A stretch of 64,000 nt of DNA, taken from the NCBI GenBank assembly GCA_017435385.1, contig JAFSFB010000015.1:50214-114213 (forward strand), written 5' to 3'. A program made the position numbers and the translations under genes. The notes beneath the pieces were generated by a model. It was not told the origin of the DNA and ran no database searches. It saw only the letters and a list, made by a program, of their open reading frames with translations. Shown here in pieces: positions 49,708 to 59,092 of this stretch (position 1 is the stretch's first letter; every line of letters begins with the position of its first letter). This DNA comes from Clostridia bacterium. Lineage in GTDB: Bacteria > Bacillota > Clostridia > Oscillospirales > Acutalibacteraceae.

Positions 49708-49736
49708 ATTTTAACATATTTTTCTTTGCTTATCAA
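49708..49736 (-). promoter_or_regulatory. Candidate promoter for the Cys-rich gene
   Basis: Minus strand TTGATA (49736-49731), 17-base spacer, TAAAAT (49713-49708), overlapping the last codons of ylbJ. Confidence 0.55.
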
Positions 49737-50745
49737 GGTCAAATATCAGAAGCGCCGAGAAAAACAGCAGGGAAACCGAGGCAGGAACGGAAAACGACGA
49801 AAGCTGAGCATTCTGCGATATCGGGAGAAAGGTCTGAACGCTGACGGGAAACAGTCGGAGAAGCAGAGAGCAGACAAGCGTTGACAAAACAGCATGCAGC
49901 ACTCTGAAAAGCAGGAATTTTCCGATGTCGGGCTTCATTTCTCCCGACACCGAAAAAATCTGCATATGCACGCAAAGACCTCCGAAGGCACATGCTCCCG
50001 CTATCAGCGGAATCGGGATTCTGCCTGCCGCCTCGGCGCAGCCGCTTGTTATCTCGAGCAGACATGCAATCGGAATGACGGCGTTTTCTCGGATTCCCGA
50101 AGCTGAGATTACCCGAAGAAGCCCCGAAAACAAAACCGTAAAAGCGCAGACATTTATGATTCCCGATGCTCCCGAGGCGACGCTCCCGACAAAAATTTCG
50201 GAAAAAGTTTTTGATTTGTCCCTTTTTTCAAAATTATATTTTTCTTCATCCGGCTTTGAGAGTAAGCCCGTAATCAATGCCGAAACGCAGAGCGAAACGA
50301 AGATTATAACGCCTGCTTTTTCCGAACCGAGAAGAGATATTCCGACGGCATTCACGCAGAAGCCTGCACCCGAGTTGACGCAGAAAAGCATGAGGCTTTT
50401 TGCCTGCACCGAAGATACCTTTCCGTTTTTCCAAAGGGACACCGCCGCCCTTGTTCCCGAGGGATAACCTCCGAAAAGACCGACAAAAACCGCAATTATG
50501 CTCTCTGCAGGCTGACCGAAAACTCTGCGTGTCAGCGGTTCAAGAATCTTTTTTGCAATCGGCGGAATATCTCCCTCTCCGAGAAGGGATGCCGCAATCA
50601 TGAACGGAAAAAGCGACGGTATTATCACCCGAAAGCAGTTTCCGAGACCGATCGCCGCACCCTCGGAAAAATCCTTTGAAAAGAAAAACAGAAGCAGAAA
50701 AGCCGCCGTGCCGACAAATGCGGCGGCATATCTTTTTTTATCCAT
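49711..50745 (-). CDS. ylbJ: Sporulation integral membrane protein YlbJ
   Basis: A polytopic membrane protein of the nucleoside-recognition (Gate) superfamily; B. subtilis YlbJ is a sigma-E protein needed for the spore cortex. 344 residues with about eight membrane segments. Typical regions are IIPSLFPFMIAASLL near residue 45, FVGLFGGYPSGTRAAVSLW near 95, CVNSGAGFCVNAVG, and ITSGCAEAAGRIPIPLIAGA. Start at 50745 (after GGTGGGGG) or 50751. It is divergent from yqfC across 107 bases, so three sporulation genes are clustered here. Confidence 0.9.
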   Translation of the reverse strand: MDKKRYAAAFVGTAAFLLLFFFSKDFSEGAAIGLGNCFRVIIPSLFPFMIAASLLGEGDIPPIAKKILEPLTRRVFGQPAESIIAVFVGLFGGYPSGTRAAVSLWKNGKVSSVQAKSLMLFCVNSGAGFCVNAVGISLLGSEKAGVIIFVSLCVSALITGLLSKPDEEKYNFEKRDKSKTFSEIFVGSVASGASGIINVCAFTVLFSGLLRVISASGIRENAVIPIACLLEITSGCAEAAGRIPIPLIAGACAFGGLCVHMQIFSVSGEMKPDIGKFLLFRVLHAVLSTLVCSLLLRLFPVSVQTFLPISQNAQLSSFSVPASVSLLFFSALLIFDLDKQRKIC

Positions 50746-50852
50746 CTTCATACCCCCACCGAATAATCACTATAAAATATGCTCCTGCGTTCTTTTTCTT
50801 GACGGCAATTCATAATTATAAACTGAAATAAACTACTTCGGAGGGAGCGGAA

Positions 50853-51152
50853 ATGAAAAACAGAAAACGCCGCACAAAAAACGGCGGCGAAACCATAATT
50901 GAATCCATCGGTCAGAATCTCGACCTTCCTCAGGACAGCTTTTCGGGCTATGCCCATATTGAGCTGTGCGGAAACAAGGAAGCCATGATCGAGGGCTGTC
51001 TGGGTATCCTTGAATACAGCGACTGCTCCGTTGCGATAAACACGGGCAAGCTCACCGTCAGATTCAACGGGAGCGATCTGACGATAACCTCCATGCAGGA
51101 CTCCCTGACGGTCATAAAAGGGATCATCACCTGCATCGACTTCAGCAATTAG
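50853..51152 (+). CDS. yqfC: Sporulation protein YqfC
   Basis: 99 residues of the YabP/YqfC family, expressed in the mother cell in B. subtilis. Features are FSGYAHIELCGNKEAMIEGC, LGILEYSDCSVAIN, and VRFNGSDLTITSMQDSLTVI. The start follows CGGAGGGAG. The yqfD start is 10 bases after the stop. Confidence 0.92.
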   Translation: MKNRKRRTKNGGETIIESIGQNLDLPQDSFSGYAHIELCGNKEAMIEGCLGILEYSDCSVAINTGKLTVRFNGSDLTITSMQDSLTVIKGIITCIDFSN

Positions 51153-51161
51153 GAGGCTGCT

Positions 51162-52355
51162 ATGCTGTTAATGAAGCTTATCGGGTTTTTACTCGGTTAC
51201 GTCAGCTTTTCGGCATCCTCGGGATTTCCCGAGAGGTTCATAAACCTTTGCCGGCTGAACAAGATTCCGCTGAACAACCTCAGATGCAGCGGCTCTGTTC
51301 TGACCGCTCAGACCGACTGCAACAGCTACAAGCGGATCCGTTCCGTCGCAAAAAAATCGGGAATGAAGGTCAGAATAACCGCAAAGCACGGGCTATATTT
51401 TTTTCTGAGAAAGCACAGCCGCCGCTTCGGACTGATCGTCGGAGCGTGCCTCTGCCTTTTCTGCGTTGTTTTTCTGTCGACGAGAATCTGGCGCATTGAG
51501 GTTATCGGAAACGACCGTGTTGCGAGCGAAGAGATTACCTCGGTTTTCGCCTCTCTCGGCGTGCATGAGGGTGCCCGATCGGCAAGCATAAACGCAACCG
51601 CAACCGAAGCCGCCGCTCTGAGAAAGCTGCCCGAGATCTCATGGATAAACATCAATCTTTCGGGCTGCACGGCTGTCATTGAGGTTCGGGAAACGGTGAA
51701 AAGACCGCTCTCGGAGCAGGGCACTTCTCCAAGCAATCTCGTTGCCGCCCGTGACGGACTGATCCTCATTCTCCGACCGTTCAACGGAACTGCGGAAGCC
51801 GCCGTCGGCTCTCCCGTGCTTAAAGGTGACCTGCTCATCAGCGGAATTGAAGAAAACAAGGATCTGACCGCCGATTTCTGCAAGGCGGAGGGCTATGTTG
51901 TCGCTCAGACGAAAAGAAGCTCGGAGCTTTCGATGAAGCAAAGCTTCAAGGCTATGAAAAAAACAGAGGCAAAAGCATCGTCAACCCTGAATTTTCTGTT
52001 TTTTGATATTCCTCTCGGCAGACGGATAAACGGCGGCTTCTGCGAAAAAACAAGCCTTTTCATCGACGGAAAAGTTCTTCCGTTCGGAATCAGCCGCACC
52101 GTCGGGAACACTTTTTCCGAATTCACCTGCACCCTCTCGGATGCGGATGCGCTTTTGCTCGCCTCCCTCAGATTTTCCGATGCAAGGCTCGAGGAATTCA
52201 GGGGTAAACAGATAAACGAAAGCCGCATAAAAACAAGCATCAAAAACGGAAGTGTTGCCGTCAGCGGCGAATTCGACTGCATCGAAAACATCGGAACGGA
52301 TTCGCCCATGCAGATTGAAAATTCGTTGTCGGAAGGGATTGCTTCAATAAGATGA
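51162..52355 (+). CDS. yqfD: Sporulation protein YqfD
   Basis: A 397-residue membrane-anchored protein of the YqfD family (putative stage IV sporulation protein). Structure: an N-terminal region GYVSFSASSGFPERFINLC, one transmembrane segment near residues 88-108 (FGLIVGACLCLFCVVFLSTR), and RIWRIEVIGNDRVASEEITS (POTRA-like strand). The extracytoplasmic domain contains PEISWININLSGCTAVIEV and EVRETVKRP. It forms an operon with yqfC; in B. subtilis yqfC-yqfD is under sigma-E. Confidence 0.92.
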   Translation: MLLMKLIGFLLGYVSFSASSGFPERFINLCRLNKIPLNNLRCSGSVLTAQTDCNSYKRIRSVAKKSGMKVRITAKHGLYFFLRKHSRRFGLIVGACLCLFCVVFLSTRIWRIEVIGNDRVASEEITSVFASLGVHEGARSASINATATEAAALRKLPEISWININLSGCTAVIEVRETVKRPLSEQGTSPSNLVAARDGLILILRPFNGTAEAAVGSPVLKGDLLISGIEENKDLTADFCKAEGYVVAQTKRSSELSMKQSFKAMKKTEAKASSTLNFLFFDIPLGRRINGGFCEKTSLFIDGKVLPFGISRTVGNTFSEFTCTLSDADALLLASLRFSDARLEEFRGKQINESRIKTSIKNGSVAVSGEFDCIENIGTDSPMQIENSLSEGIASIR

Positions 52356-52459
52356 AGAAGCCGTTTTCTCCGAACGACAGGCATATGCGTATATGTCGAG
52401 TTCGGAAAAACGGCTAAAAAGAAACATAAAATTATTTCTCTGTTCTGAGCAAAAACAAA
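52356..52459. repeat. Convergent intergenic region with long inverted repeat
   Basis: Between yqfD and the phosphatase terminator. It contains a long imperfect hairpin with outer arms AGCCGTTTTcTCCGAAC and GTTCGGAAAAACGGCT (52369-52415). It is not followed by a T run on the plus strand but may still help end yqfD transcripts. No gene. Confidence 0.6.
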
Positions 52460-52496
52460 AATGGCTTGCAAAGGAAAATCTCCTCTGCAAACCATT
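52460..52496 (-). terminator. Terminator of metallophosphatase operon
   Basis: Stem AATGGCTTGCA / TGCAAACCATT with one mismatch; on the minus strand it is followed by TTTTTGTTTTTG. Confidence 0.85.
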
Positions 52497-52546
52497 CGTT
52501 ATTTATTGTGTTTCTTTTGGTCTTCGCTTATTGAGGCAATCCCACA

Positions 52547-54040
52547 TCAGAATGTGCCTTCGTTGATAACAACATCAAGAAGGTCGGGAAGCATGAAAAG
52601 GAACTTGGGAAGCCATTCGCCGAGAGCATATGCTGCAAGGCGGAGGAAGCTGGGGACGATGCCGAGATTGTATTCGAGCTCGCTCGTTGTGTTGTCGCCC
52701 GTGAAGGTGATCTCGTTCTTGCCGGTTTCCTTGGTGATCGTGTATGTGTCGATTACCGTGATAACATCGTTGCCGTTTGCATCGGGCTCATCAGCGAGAA
52801 CATATGCGGTAACGGTGAGAGTTCCGCCGTTGACGGAAACGCAGTTGAAAGCACCGCCGACATTCGTCTGCTTTGTCTGAGTCCAGTCGGAGCCGTTCCA
52901 ATAGTTTGCGTAACCGTTCTTCTGAACTGTCATGGCTGCAATGAAATCGGTATCAAGATAGTGGTCTGCAAGGAATGAGCGGACCTCGTATCTCTTTGTG
53001 CCTGCAGTGCCTGCAAGAACATAAACGGTTCCGTCATCCGAAAGCTTGTTGTTTTCAAGAGCCTTCGTGCGAAGATACATATGGTCATGACCGCTCATTA
53101 CGATATCAACATCGCACTTGTCAAGAACCTTTGCAAGCGACTTCTGGAGATAGAGAGCATCGGGCCATTTTGCATCCTTGCCGAGTGAATAGGGTGACTT
53201 GTGCATGAAAACGATCTTCCAGTCCTTATCGGTGCCGTTCATATCGTTCTTGAGCCACTTGAGCTGTGCGTTTGACATCGCAAGAATGTCATTTGTATTG
53301 AGAACCGCAATATGAGCGTTGCCGTAATCGAACGAATAGTTGACGCCGTCCTTAACCTGAACGCTTTCGCTTGTGTCGAGGCAGAACATGTTGTTGAACC
53401 AATGCTCAACGCCGAGACCGTCATGGTTGCCTGAAATGGGAACAAGAGTTGTCGAAGCATTGATAGCCTTGAAGTTCTTGTCGTAGAAATCCCATTCTTC
53501 GTTTGTGCTGTCATTTGTGAAGTCGCCGAGGTTGACGATAAATTCATAGTCGGGCATTGTTGCCTGAGCTGCCTCAACGACCTTTGCGGCTGCTGCAAAA
53601 TTTTCGTCGCTGCTTGCCTGAACATCAGCAATTGCGATGAAATTGAAGCTGTCGTTTCCGTCGTCGGTCTTGAATGTGCCGACGGGGCTTTCAACCTTGT
53701 CGTTACCGATAGTGTAGAAATAGGTCTTGCCTGCTTCGAGACCCGAAACTACTGCCTGATGGCAATAGTTGCCGTCCCATTCGATAACTTCTTCATAGGT
53801 TACTGTTGCCGCAACGGCTGCACCGAGTTCATCGTAAATTTTAACAGCGTTGTCAACATTTGCTTTTGTATACCAGCAGAAGCCTCTTTGGGTCGATGCA
53901 TCGCCGTTCATTGTAACGGAAATGCGGAAGGGTGCCTCATCGGGTGCGGTTCCGTCGGCAAATGCCATGAATGCCGAACCGGTCATAACAACAGCAAGGC
54001 AGAGAATAACGCTGATTACTTTAAGAAGATTTTTCTTCAT
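52547..54040 (-). CDS. Exported purple-acid-phosphatase-like metallophosphatase
   Basis: 497 residues. A clear signal peptide LLKVISVILCLAVVMTGSAF ends near ADG. Next comes a fibronectin-like purple acid phosphatase N domain (RISVTMNGDASTQRGFCWYT, SGLEAGKTYFYTIGND), then the metallophosphoesterase core with FIAIADVQ, NLGDFTND, SGNHDGLG, FMHKSPYSLG and IVMSGHDHMY, all metal ligands present. The C-terminus ends in a hydrophobic helical segment (FLFMLPDLLDVVI) with no sorting motif. It would release phosphate from organic phosphates outside the cell. It follows a second metallophosphatase gene by 38 bases. Confidence 0.9.
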   Translation of the reverse strand: MKKNLLKVISVILCLAVVMTGSAFMAFADGTAPDEAPFRISVTMNGDASTQRGFCWYTKANVDNAVKIYDELGAAVAATVTYEEVIEWDGNYCHQAVVSGLEAGKTYFYTIGNDKVESPVGTFKTDDGNDSFNFIAIADVQASSDENFAAAAKVVEAAQATMPDYEFIVNLGDFTNDSTNEEWDFYDKNFKAINASTTLVPISGNHDGLGVEHWFNNMFCLDTSESVQVKDGVNYSFDYGNAHIAVLNTNDILAMSNAQLKWLKNDMNGTDKDWKIVFMHKSPYSLGKDAKWPDALYLQKSLAKVLDKCDVDIVMSGHDHMYLRTKALENNKLSDDGTVYVLAGTAGTKRYEVRSFLADHYLDTDFIAAMTVQKNGYANYWNGSDWTQTKQTNVGGAFNCVSVNGGTLTVTAYVLADEPDANGNDVITVIDTYTITKETGKNEITFTGDNTTSELEYNLGIVPSFLRLAAYALGEWLPKFLFMLPDLLDVVINEGTF

Positions 54041-54078
54041 CGTAGTTTCCCTCCGTTTTATCAATTAAAACCTTGATT

Positions 54079-55059
54079 TCAGTTAGCGGATGTGAGGCTG
54101 ATAACCTCGTCGCATTCGGTAAGCCATTCGCCTGTTGCAAGGTTTCTTGCTCTGAAAATGATCTCATTGTCATAAACCTCAACGATATAGCCAAGGCCTG
54201 CACCGTTTACCTTGCTGCCGTCTTTGTTTTCGATTGAAAGAGCAGGAACATTCACGATATGAAGCTTGTCAATTGTTTCATAGGAAGCCTCGCCGAAGCC
54301 TGTGTGAAGATGTCCGGTAATGAAAACAACATTCTCGTATTTTGTGAGGATCTCCTTGATTGCATCGCTCTGGTCGCCGACCGAGCCTGCATTGAGGTTT
54401 GTTCCGTTACCCCATGTGTTGGGCAGGTCATGAGTGAGCTTGAGGGGCTGATGGCAGATAACGAAGGTGGGGGCACCGTTCTCTGCGGCAAGCTCGCTGT
54501 CGAGCCATGCAAGCTGTTCGTCGCTGATATATGCTTCTTCAAATGTTGCCTTATCCGAACCGAGAACAATGAACTTATAGCCGTTGACTCTCTCGGAGAA
54601 GTGAAGTGCAGTAACGGGATCAACATTATTGTTGAGAGCGTTTGAGAATTCGGTGAAGCGCTTTACGACCTGCTTATATGAGCGGAGTCTGATATCGTGG
54701 TTGCCTGCAGACATAATATAGCGGCAGTTTTCGAGACCCTTGAGTCCGTCATAAACAAGCTGATATTCTTCTGCAAGTCCGTTTTCCGCAACATCGCCCG
54801 CAACGATAACGGCATCCATGCGTTCGCTTGCATGAAGGTCTTCCATGGCAGCGTTGTAAGCCTTGTATCTGTCAAACATATAGTTTGAAATCTGTGTGTC
54901 GCCGAAAGCCGCAAAAACGAGCTTTACATTCTCTGCATCCTTGGGCTTTATGGGGTTTTCCGTTGAAGGGGGAGCAAGTGTTCCCGAAACGGAAACCGAC
55001 ATTGCAAAGAAAAGTGAAAAGAGTTTAAGGAAAAATTGTTGAATAATGTTGAGTGTCAA
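54079..55059 (-). CDS. Exported metallophosphoesterase
   Basis: 326 residues with an N-terminal signal sequence (QQFFLKLFSLFFAMSVSVSG) and a calcineurin-like fold: FAAFGDTQIS, VIVAGDVAENG, MSAGNHDIRL, FVICHQPLKL and VFITGHLHTGFG, giving a full set of metal ligands. TTG at 55059 is the start, 8 bases behind GGAGG; no better ATG exists. It lies in one operon with the larger phosphatase, under a strong promoter. It differs in lacking the fibronectin-like N domain, so the two probably have different substrates. Confidence 0.9.
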   Translation of the reverse strand: MTLNIIQQFFLKLFSLFFAMSVSVSGTLAPPSTENPIKPKDAENVKLVFAAFGDTQISNYMFDRYKAYNAAMEDLHASERMDAVIVAGDVAENGLAEEYQLVYDGLKGLENCRYIMSAGNHDIRLRSYKQVVKRFTEFSNALNNNVDPVTALHFSERVNGYKFIVLGSDKATFEEAYISDEQLAWLDSELAAENGAPTFVICHQPLKLTHDLPNTWGNGTNLNAGSVGDQSDAIKEILTKYENVVFITGHLHTGFGEASYETIDKLHIVNVPALSIENKDGSKVNGAGLGYIVEVYDNEIIFRARNLATGEWLTECDEVISLTSAN

Positions 55060-55091
55060 AACTCACACCTCCGTTAATTAGTTTGTTCTAA

Positions 55092-55120
55092 ATAATAGCA
55101 TTTTTGGAGGCAAATGTCAA
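55092..55120 (-). promoter_or_regulatory. Promoter for the metallophosphatase operon
   Basis: Minus strand TTGACA (55120-55115), 17-base spacer, TATTAT (55097-55092). Confidence 0.8.
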
Positions 55121-55339
55121 GCAATCCGATATTGGTGAAAAGCTCTCCGATGACTGTTTTATCAGCATGTTTCATTGCATAAAATCCGCTTTTATCCGCA
55201 AATTGATATCTTTATACAAATTTATTTCAAAAAAATCCTTCAATTTGGAATAATTAAAGGTTTACAAACATAAAGAAAGATGTTAATATAATCAATGGTG
55301 TAAAATCACTCTCGTAAAAATTTTTAGGAGGAAAAGAAT
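55121..55339. other. AT-rich intergenic region upstream of nifJ
   Basis: About 220 bases without a coding frame. A TATAAT-like box lies at 55289-55294, about 45 bases before nifJ, but no good -35 at 17 bases upstream; TTTACA lies 20 bases upstream. Nothing else can be identified. Confidence 0.4.
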
Positions 55340-58300
55340 ATGGCAAGAATCAAGAAGACCATGGACGGAAACAACGCTGCAGCTCATGTTTCCTATGCTT
55401 TCACAGAAGTAGCCGGCATCTACCCGATTACTCCTTCAAGCCCCATGGCAGACTATGTTGACCAGTGGTCCGCTCAGGGCCGCAAGAACATCTTCGGCAC
55501 AACCGTCAAGGTTGCCGAAATGCAGTCCGAAGCAGGCGCAGCCGGCACAGTTCACGGCTCACTCGCAGCAGGCGCACTCACAACAACTTATACGGCTTCT
55601 CAGGGTCTTCTCCTGATGATCCCCAATATGTATAAAATCGCAGGCGAGCTTCTTCCCAGCGTTTTCCACGTTTCAGCCCGTTGCGTTGCTTCCCACGCTC
55701 TTAACATTTTCGGTGACCATTCAGACGTTTACGCCTGCCGTCAGACAGGTTTCGCAATGCTCGCTGAAACAAACACACAGGAAGTTATGGACCTCGGTGC
55801 AGTTGCTCACCTCGCTTCAATCAAGGGCAGAGTTCCCTTCATCAACTTCTTCGACGGTTTCCGTACATCCCACGAGCTTCAGAAGATCGAGATCTGGGAC
55901 TATGAAGACCTCAAGGAAATGTGCGACATGGATGCAGTTGAAGCTTTCCGCAAGAGAGCTCTCAACCCCGAAAGACCCGTTATGCGTGGTTCTCACGAAA
56001 ACGGCGACATCTTCTTCCAGCACAGAGAAGCATGCAACAGCTACTATGATGCACTTCCCGCTATCGTAGAAGAATACATGGGCAAGGTCAACGCCAAGCT
56101 CGGCACAAACTATCAGCTCTTCAACTACTACGGCGCTCCCGATGCTGAAAGAGTTATCATCGCTATGGGCTCCATCTGCGACGTTGCAGAAGAAGTTATC
56201 GATTACCTCACCGCTAAGGGCGAAAAGGTCGGTCTTGTCAAGGTTCGTCTTTACAGACCCTTCTCAGCAGAAAAGCTTGTTGAAGCTATCCCCGCAACAG
56301 CAAAGAAGATCGCTGTTCTCGACAGAACAAAGGAACCCGGCTCACTCGGCGAGCCTCTCTTCCTTGATGTTGTTGCTGCTCTTGCCGCTACAGGCAGAAC
56401 CGGCGCTCAGGTAATCGGCGGCCGCTACGGTCTCGGTTCAAAGGATACTCCTCCTTCAAGCATCTTCGCAGTATATGACGAGCTTGCAAAGGATGCTCCC
56501 AAGGCTCAGTTCACTCTCGGCATCTGCGACGACGTTACAAACCTCTCTCTTGAAGAGAAGGAAGCTCCCAACACAGCAGCTGAAGGCACGATCGAATGCA
56601 AGTTCTGGGGTCTCGGCGGCGACGGTACTGTTGGTGCTAACAAAGACTCGATCAAGATCATCGGTGACCACACCGACAAATATGTTCAGGCATACTTCCA
56701 GTATGACTCCAAGAAGACAGGCGGTATCACCATTTCTCACCTTCGTTTCGGTGACAGCCCCATCAAGTCCCCCTACTACATCAACAAGGCTGACTTCGTA
56801 GCCTGCCACAACCCCTCATATGTTGAAAAGGGTTACAAGATGGTCAACGATGTTAAGCCCGGCGGCGTATTCCTCATCAACTGCCAGTGGAACGAAGAAG
56901 AGCTTGCAGCTAAGCTTCCCGCAGAGGCAAAGAGATACATCGCCAAGAACAATGTTCAGCTTTACACAGTTAACGCTATCGACCTTGCTGCTCAGATCGG
57001 TCTCGGCAAGAGAACAAACACCGTTCTTCAGTCTGCTTTCTTCTCGCTTTCAAAGGTTCTTCCCGCTGAGGAAGCAATCGGCTACATGAAGGAAAAGGCA
57101 CAGAAGTTCATGAAGAAGGGTAAGGAAATCGTTGAGATGAACGAAAAGGCTATTGACGCAGGTGCAACAGCTTATGTTAAGATCAACGTTCCCGCTGATT
57201 GGGCAAACGCAGCAGACGACGCTGCTCCCGAAGCTTCAAAGGGTGCTGAAAAGCTCGTTAAGATGGTTGACGGCATCATGAAGCCCGTCGGTCTTATGAA
57301 CGGTGACTCACTTCCCGTTTCCGCTTTCGTTGACCACGCTGACGGTACATTCGAGCAGGGTGCTTCCGCTTACGAAAAGAGAGGCGTTGCAGTTATGGTT
57401 CCCGCATGGGACGGCGCAACCTGCGCACAGTGCAACAAGTGCTCCTATGTATGCCCCCACGCAACAATCAGACCTTACGCTCTCACAGCTGAAGAAGCTG
57501 CTGCCGCTCCTGCCAACGCAATCATCGTTGACAAGAAGGGCAAGGGCAAGGATGCTTATAAGTACTCACTCGCTGTTTCTCCCCTCGACTGTATGGGTTG
57601 CGGCGTTTGCGTAGGCGTATGTCCCACAAACTCACTCAAGATGGTTTCCAGAGAGAGCCAGGATGCTATGCAGCCCGTATTCGATTACATGGTTGAAAAT
57701 GTAACCGTTAAGGCTGACCTTGCTGACAACACCGTTATCGGCAGCCAGTACAAGACTCCTCTCCTTGAGTTCTCAGGCTCATGCGCAGGCTGTGCAGAAA
57801 CAGCTTATGCCCGCCTCATCACTCAGATGTTCGGCGACAGAATGTATATCTCCAACGCTACAGGCTGTTCCTCAATCTGGGGCGGTCCCGCAGCAACATC
57901 ACCCTACACAGTCAACAAGAAGGGCTTCGGTCCCGCTTGGGCTAACTCCCTCTTTGAAGACAACGCAGAACACGGCTACGGCATGTTCCTCGGTCAGAAT
58001 GCTATCCGCAACAGCCTCATCTCCAAGGTTGAAGCAGTTGCAGCATCCGACTGCGCTTCAGAAGAAGTCAAGGCAGCAGCTAACGCTTACCTTGAAACAG
58101 TCAACGACGGTGCAAAGAACGGCGCAGCAACAGAAGCTCTCGTTGCAGCTCTCGAAGGCGCTGATTGCGATACCTGCAAGGAAATCCTTGCAAGCAAGGA
58201 ATATCTTGCCAAGAAGTCCGTCTGGATCTTCGGCGGCGACGGCTGGGCATACGACATCGGCTTCGGCGGTGTTGACCACGTTCTCGCAGCAGGCGAAGAT

Positions 58301-58879
58301 GTAAACATCATGGTATTCGATACCGAAGTTTACTCCAACACAGGCGGTCAGGCTTCCAAGGCTTCCAACATCGGTCAGGTTGCTCAGTTCGCAGCAGCAG
58401 GTAAGGGCATCGCTAAGAAGTCCCTCGCTGAAATCGCTATGAGCTACGGCTATGTTTACGTTGCACAGATCGCTATGGGTGCTGACGCTAACCAGACGAT
58501 CAAGGCTATCGCTGAAGCAGAAGCTTACAACGGTCCCTCAATCATCATCGCTTACGCTCCCTGCGAAATGCACTCAATCAAGGGCGGCATGATCAACTGC
58601 CAGAGCGAAATGAAGAAGGCTGTTGACTGCGGTTACTGGAACATGTTCCGTTACAATCCCGCTCTCAAGGCTGAAGGCAAGAATCCCTTCACCATCGACA
58701 GCAAGCCCGCAACAGGCAGCTACAGAGAATTCCTTCTCAACGAAGCCCGTTACTCATCACTCACCCGCTCCTTCCCCGAAAGAGCAGAAGAACTCTTCGC
58801 TCTTGCTGAGAAGACAGCAGGCGAGAGATATGAGCATCTCCTTCGCCTCAAGGATCTCTATGCTCCCAAGGCTGACTAA
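55340..58879 (+). CDS. nifJ: Pyruvate:ferredoxin (flavodoxin) oxidoreductase
   Basis: Oxidises pyruvate with CoA to acetyl-CoA, CO2 and reduced ferredoxin; the central enzyme of anaerobic fermentation and oxygen-sensitive. The 1179-residue single-chain form has the N-terminal domain YAFTEVAGIYPITPSSPMAD and domain II around residue 250. Two 4Fe-4S motifs, CAQCNKCSYVCPHATIRP and CMGCGVCVGVCPTN, lie near 695 and 755. The TPP domain has NATGCSSIWGG and GGDGWAYDIGFGG, and TEVYSNTGGQASK. The fourth cluster cysteine is in SCAGCAE. The codon use is strongly biased, as in highly expressed genes. Good AGGAGG site, monocistronic. Confidence 0.98.
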   Translation: MARIKKTMDGNNAAAHVSYAFTEVAGIYPITPSSPMADYVDQWSAQGRKNIFGTTVKVAEMQSEAGAAGTVHGSLAAGALTTTYTASQGLLLMIPNMYKIAGELLPSVFHVSARCVASHALNIFGDHSDVYACRQTGFAMLAETNTQEVMDLGAVAHLASIKGRVPFINFFDGFRTSHELQKIEIWDYEDLKEMCDMDAVEAFRKRALNPERPVMRGSHENGDIFFQHREACNSYYDALPAIVEEYMGKVNAKLGTNYQLFNYYGAPDAERVIIAMGSICDVAEEVIDYLTAKGEKVGLVKVRLYRPFSAEKLVEAIPATAKKIAVLDRTKEPGSLGEPLFLDVVAALAATGRTGAQVIGGRYGLGSKDTPPSSIFAVYDELAKDAPKAQFTLGICDDVTNLSLEEKEAPNTAAEGTIECKFWGLGGDGTVGANKDSIKIIGDHTDKYVQAYFQYDSKKTGGITISHLRFGDSPIKSPYYINKADFVACHNPSYVEKGYKMVNDVKPGGVFLINCQWNEEELAAKLPAEAKRYIAKNNVQLYTVNAIDLAAQIGLGKRTNTVLQSAFFSLSKVLPAEEAIGYMKEKAQKFMKKGKEIVEMNEKAIDAGATAYVKINVPADWANAADDAAPEASKGAEKLVKMVDGIMKPVGLMNGDSLPVSAFVDHADGTFEQGASAYEKRGVAVMVPAWDGATCAQCNKCSYVCPHATIRPYALTAEEAAAAPANAIIVDKKGKGKDAYKYSLAVSPLDCMGCGVCVGVCPTNSLKMVSRESQDAMQPVFDYMVENVTVKADLADNTVIGSQYKTPLLEFSGSCAGCAETAYARLITQMFGDRMYISNATGCSSIWGGPAATSPYTVNKKGFGPAWANSLFEDNAEHGYGMFLGQNAIRNSLISKVEAVAASDCASEEVKAAANAYLETVNDGAKNGAATEALVAALEGADCDTCKEILASKEYLAKKSVWIFGGDGWAYDIGFGGVDHVLAAGEDVNIMVFDTEVYSNTGGQASKASNIGQVAQFAAAGKGIAKKSLAEIAMSYGYVYVAQIAMGADANQTIKAIAEAEAYNGPSIIIAYAPCEMHSIKGGMINCQSEMKKAVDCGYWNMFRYNPALKAEGKNPFTIDSKPATGSYREFLLNEARYSSLTRSFPERAEELFALAEKTAGERYEHLLRLKDLYAPKAD

Positions 58880-58907
58880 TTTAATAATCGGCTGATAAGC
58901 AAAAATT

Positions 58908-58941
58908 TCGCCCTCACCGCAAGGTGGGGGCGATTTGTTTT
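58908..58941 (+). terminator. Terminator of nifJ
   Basis: Stem TCGCCCTCACC / GGTGGGGGCGA (one wobble) with a GCAA loop and TTTGTTTT. Confidence 0.88.
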
Positions 58942-58943
58942 AA

Positions 58944-59086
58944 ATGAATAGTGAATAATGAAAAGTGAAGAGTTATTGGCGGACTCCGTCGCACCTGATT
59001 TCGTAGGGGCGATTCACGAATCGCCCGAACTCAGTTAATAATGAACAGAGATTAAATCTGAGAAAGAGCTCCGCCCTTACCCGATT
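58944..59086. repeat. Dispersed intergenic repeat element
   Basis: The element starts with AATGAATAGTGAATAATGA-type short repeats, has a GC-rich middle with hairpin GGGCGATTC / GAATCGCCC (59008-59025), and continues with a shortened GTTAATAATGAACAG unit. It is related in reverse orientation to 41106-41230. Such mosaics occur as intergenic repeats in Ruminococcaceae genomes. No gene seen. Confidence 0.5.
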
Positions 59087-59092
59087 ATAAAA

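Noticed and set aside
52369..52415. Long hairpin after yqfD as intrinsic terminator
   Set aside because: It is followed by A-rich rather than T-rich sequence on the plus strand, so it is listed as an inverted repeat only.
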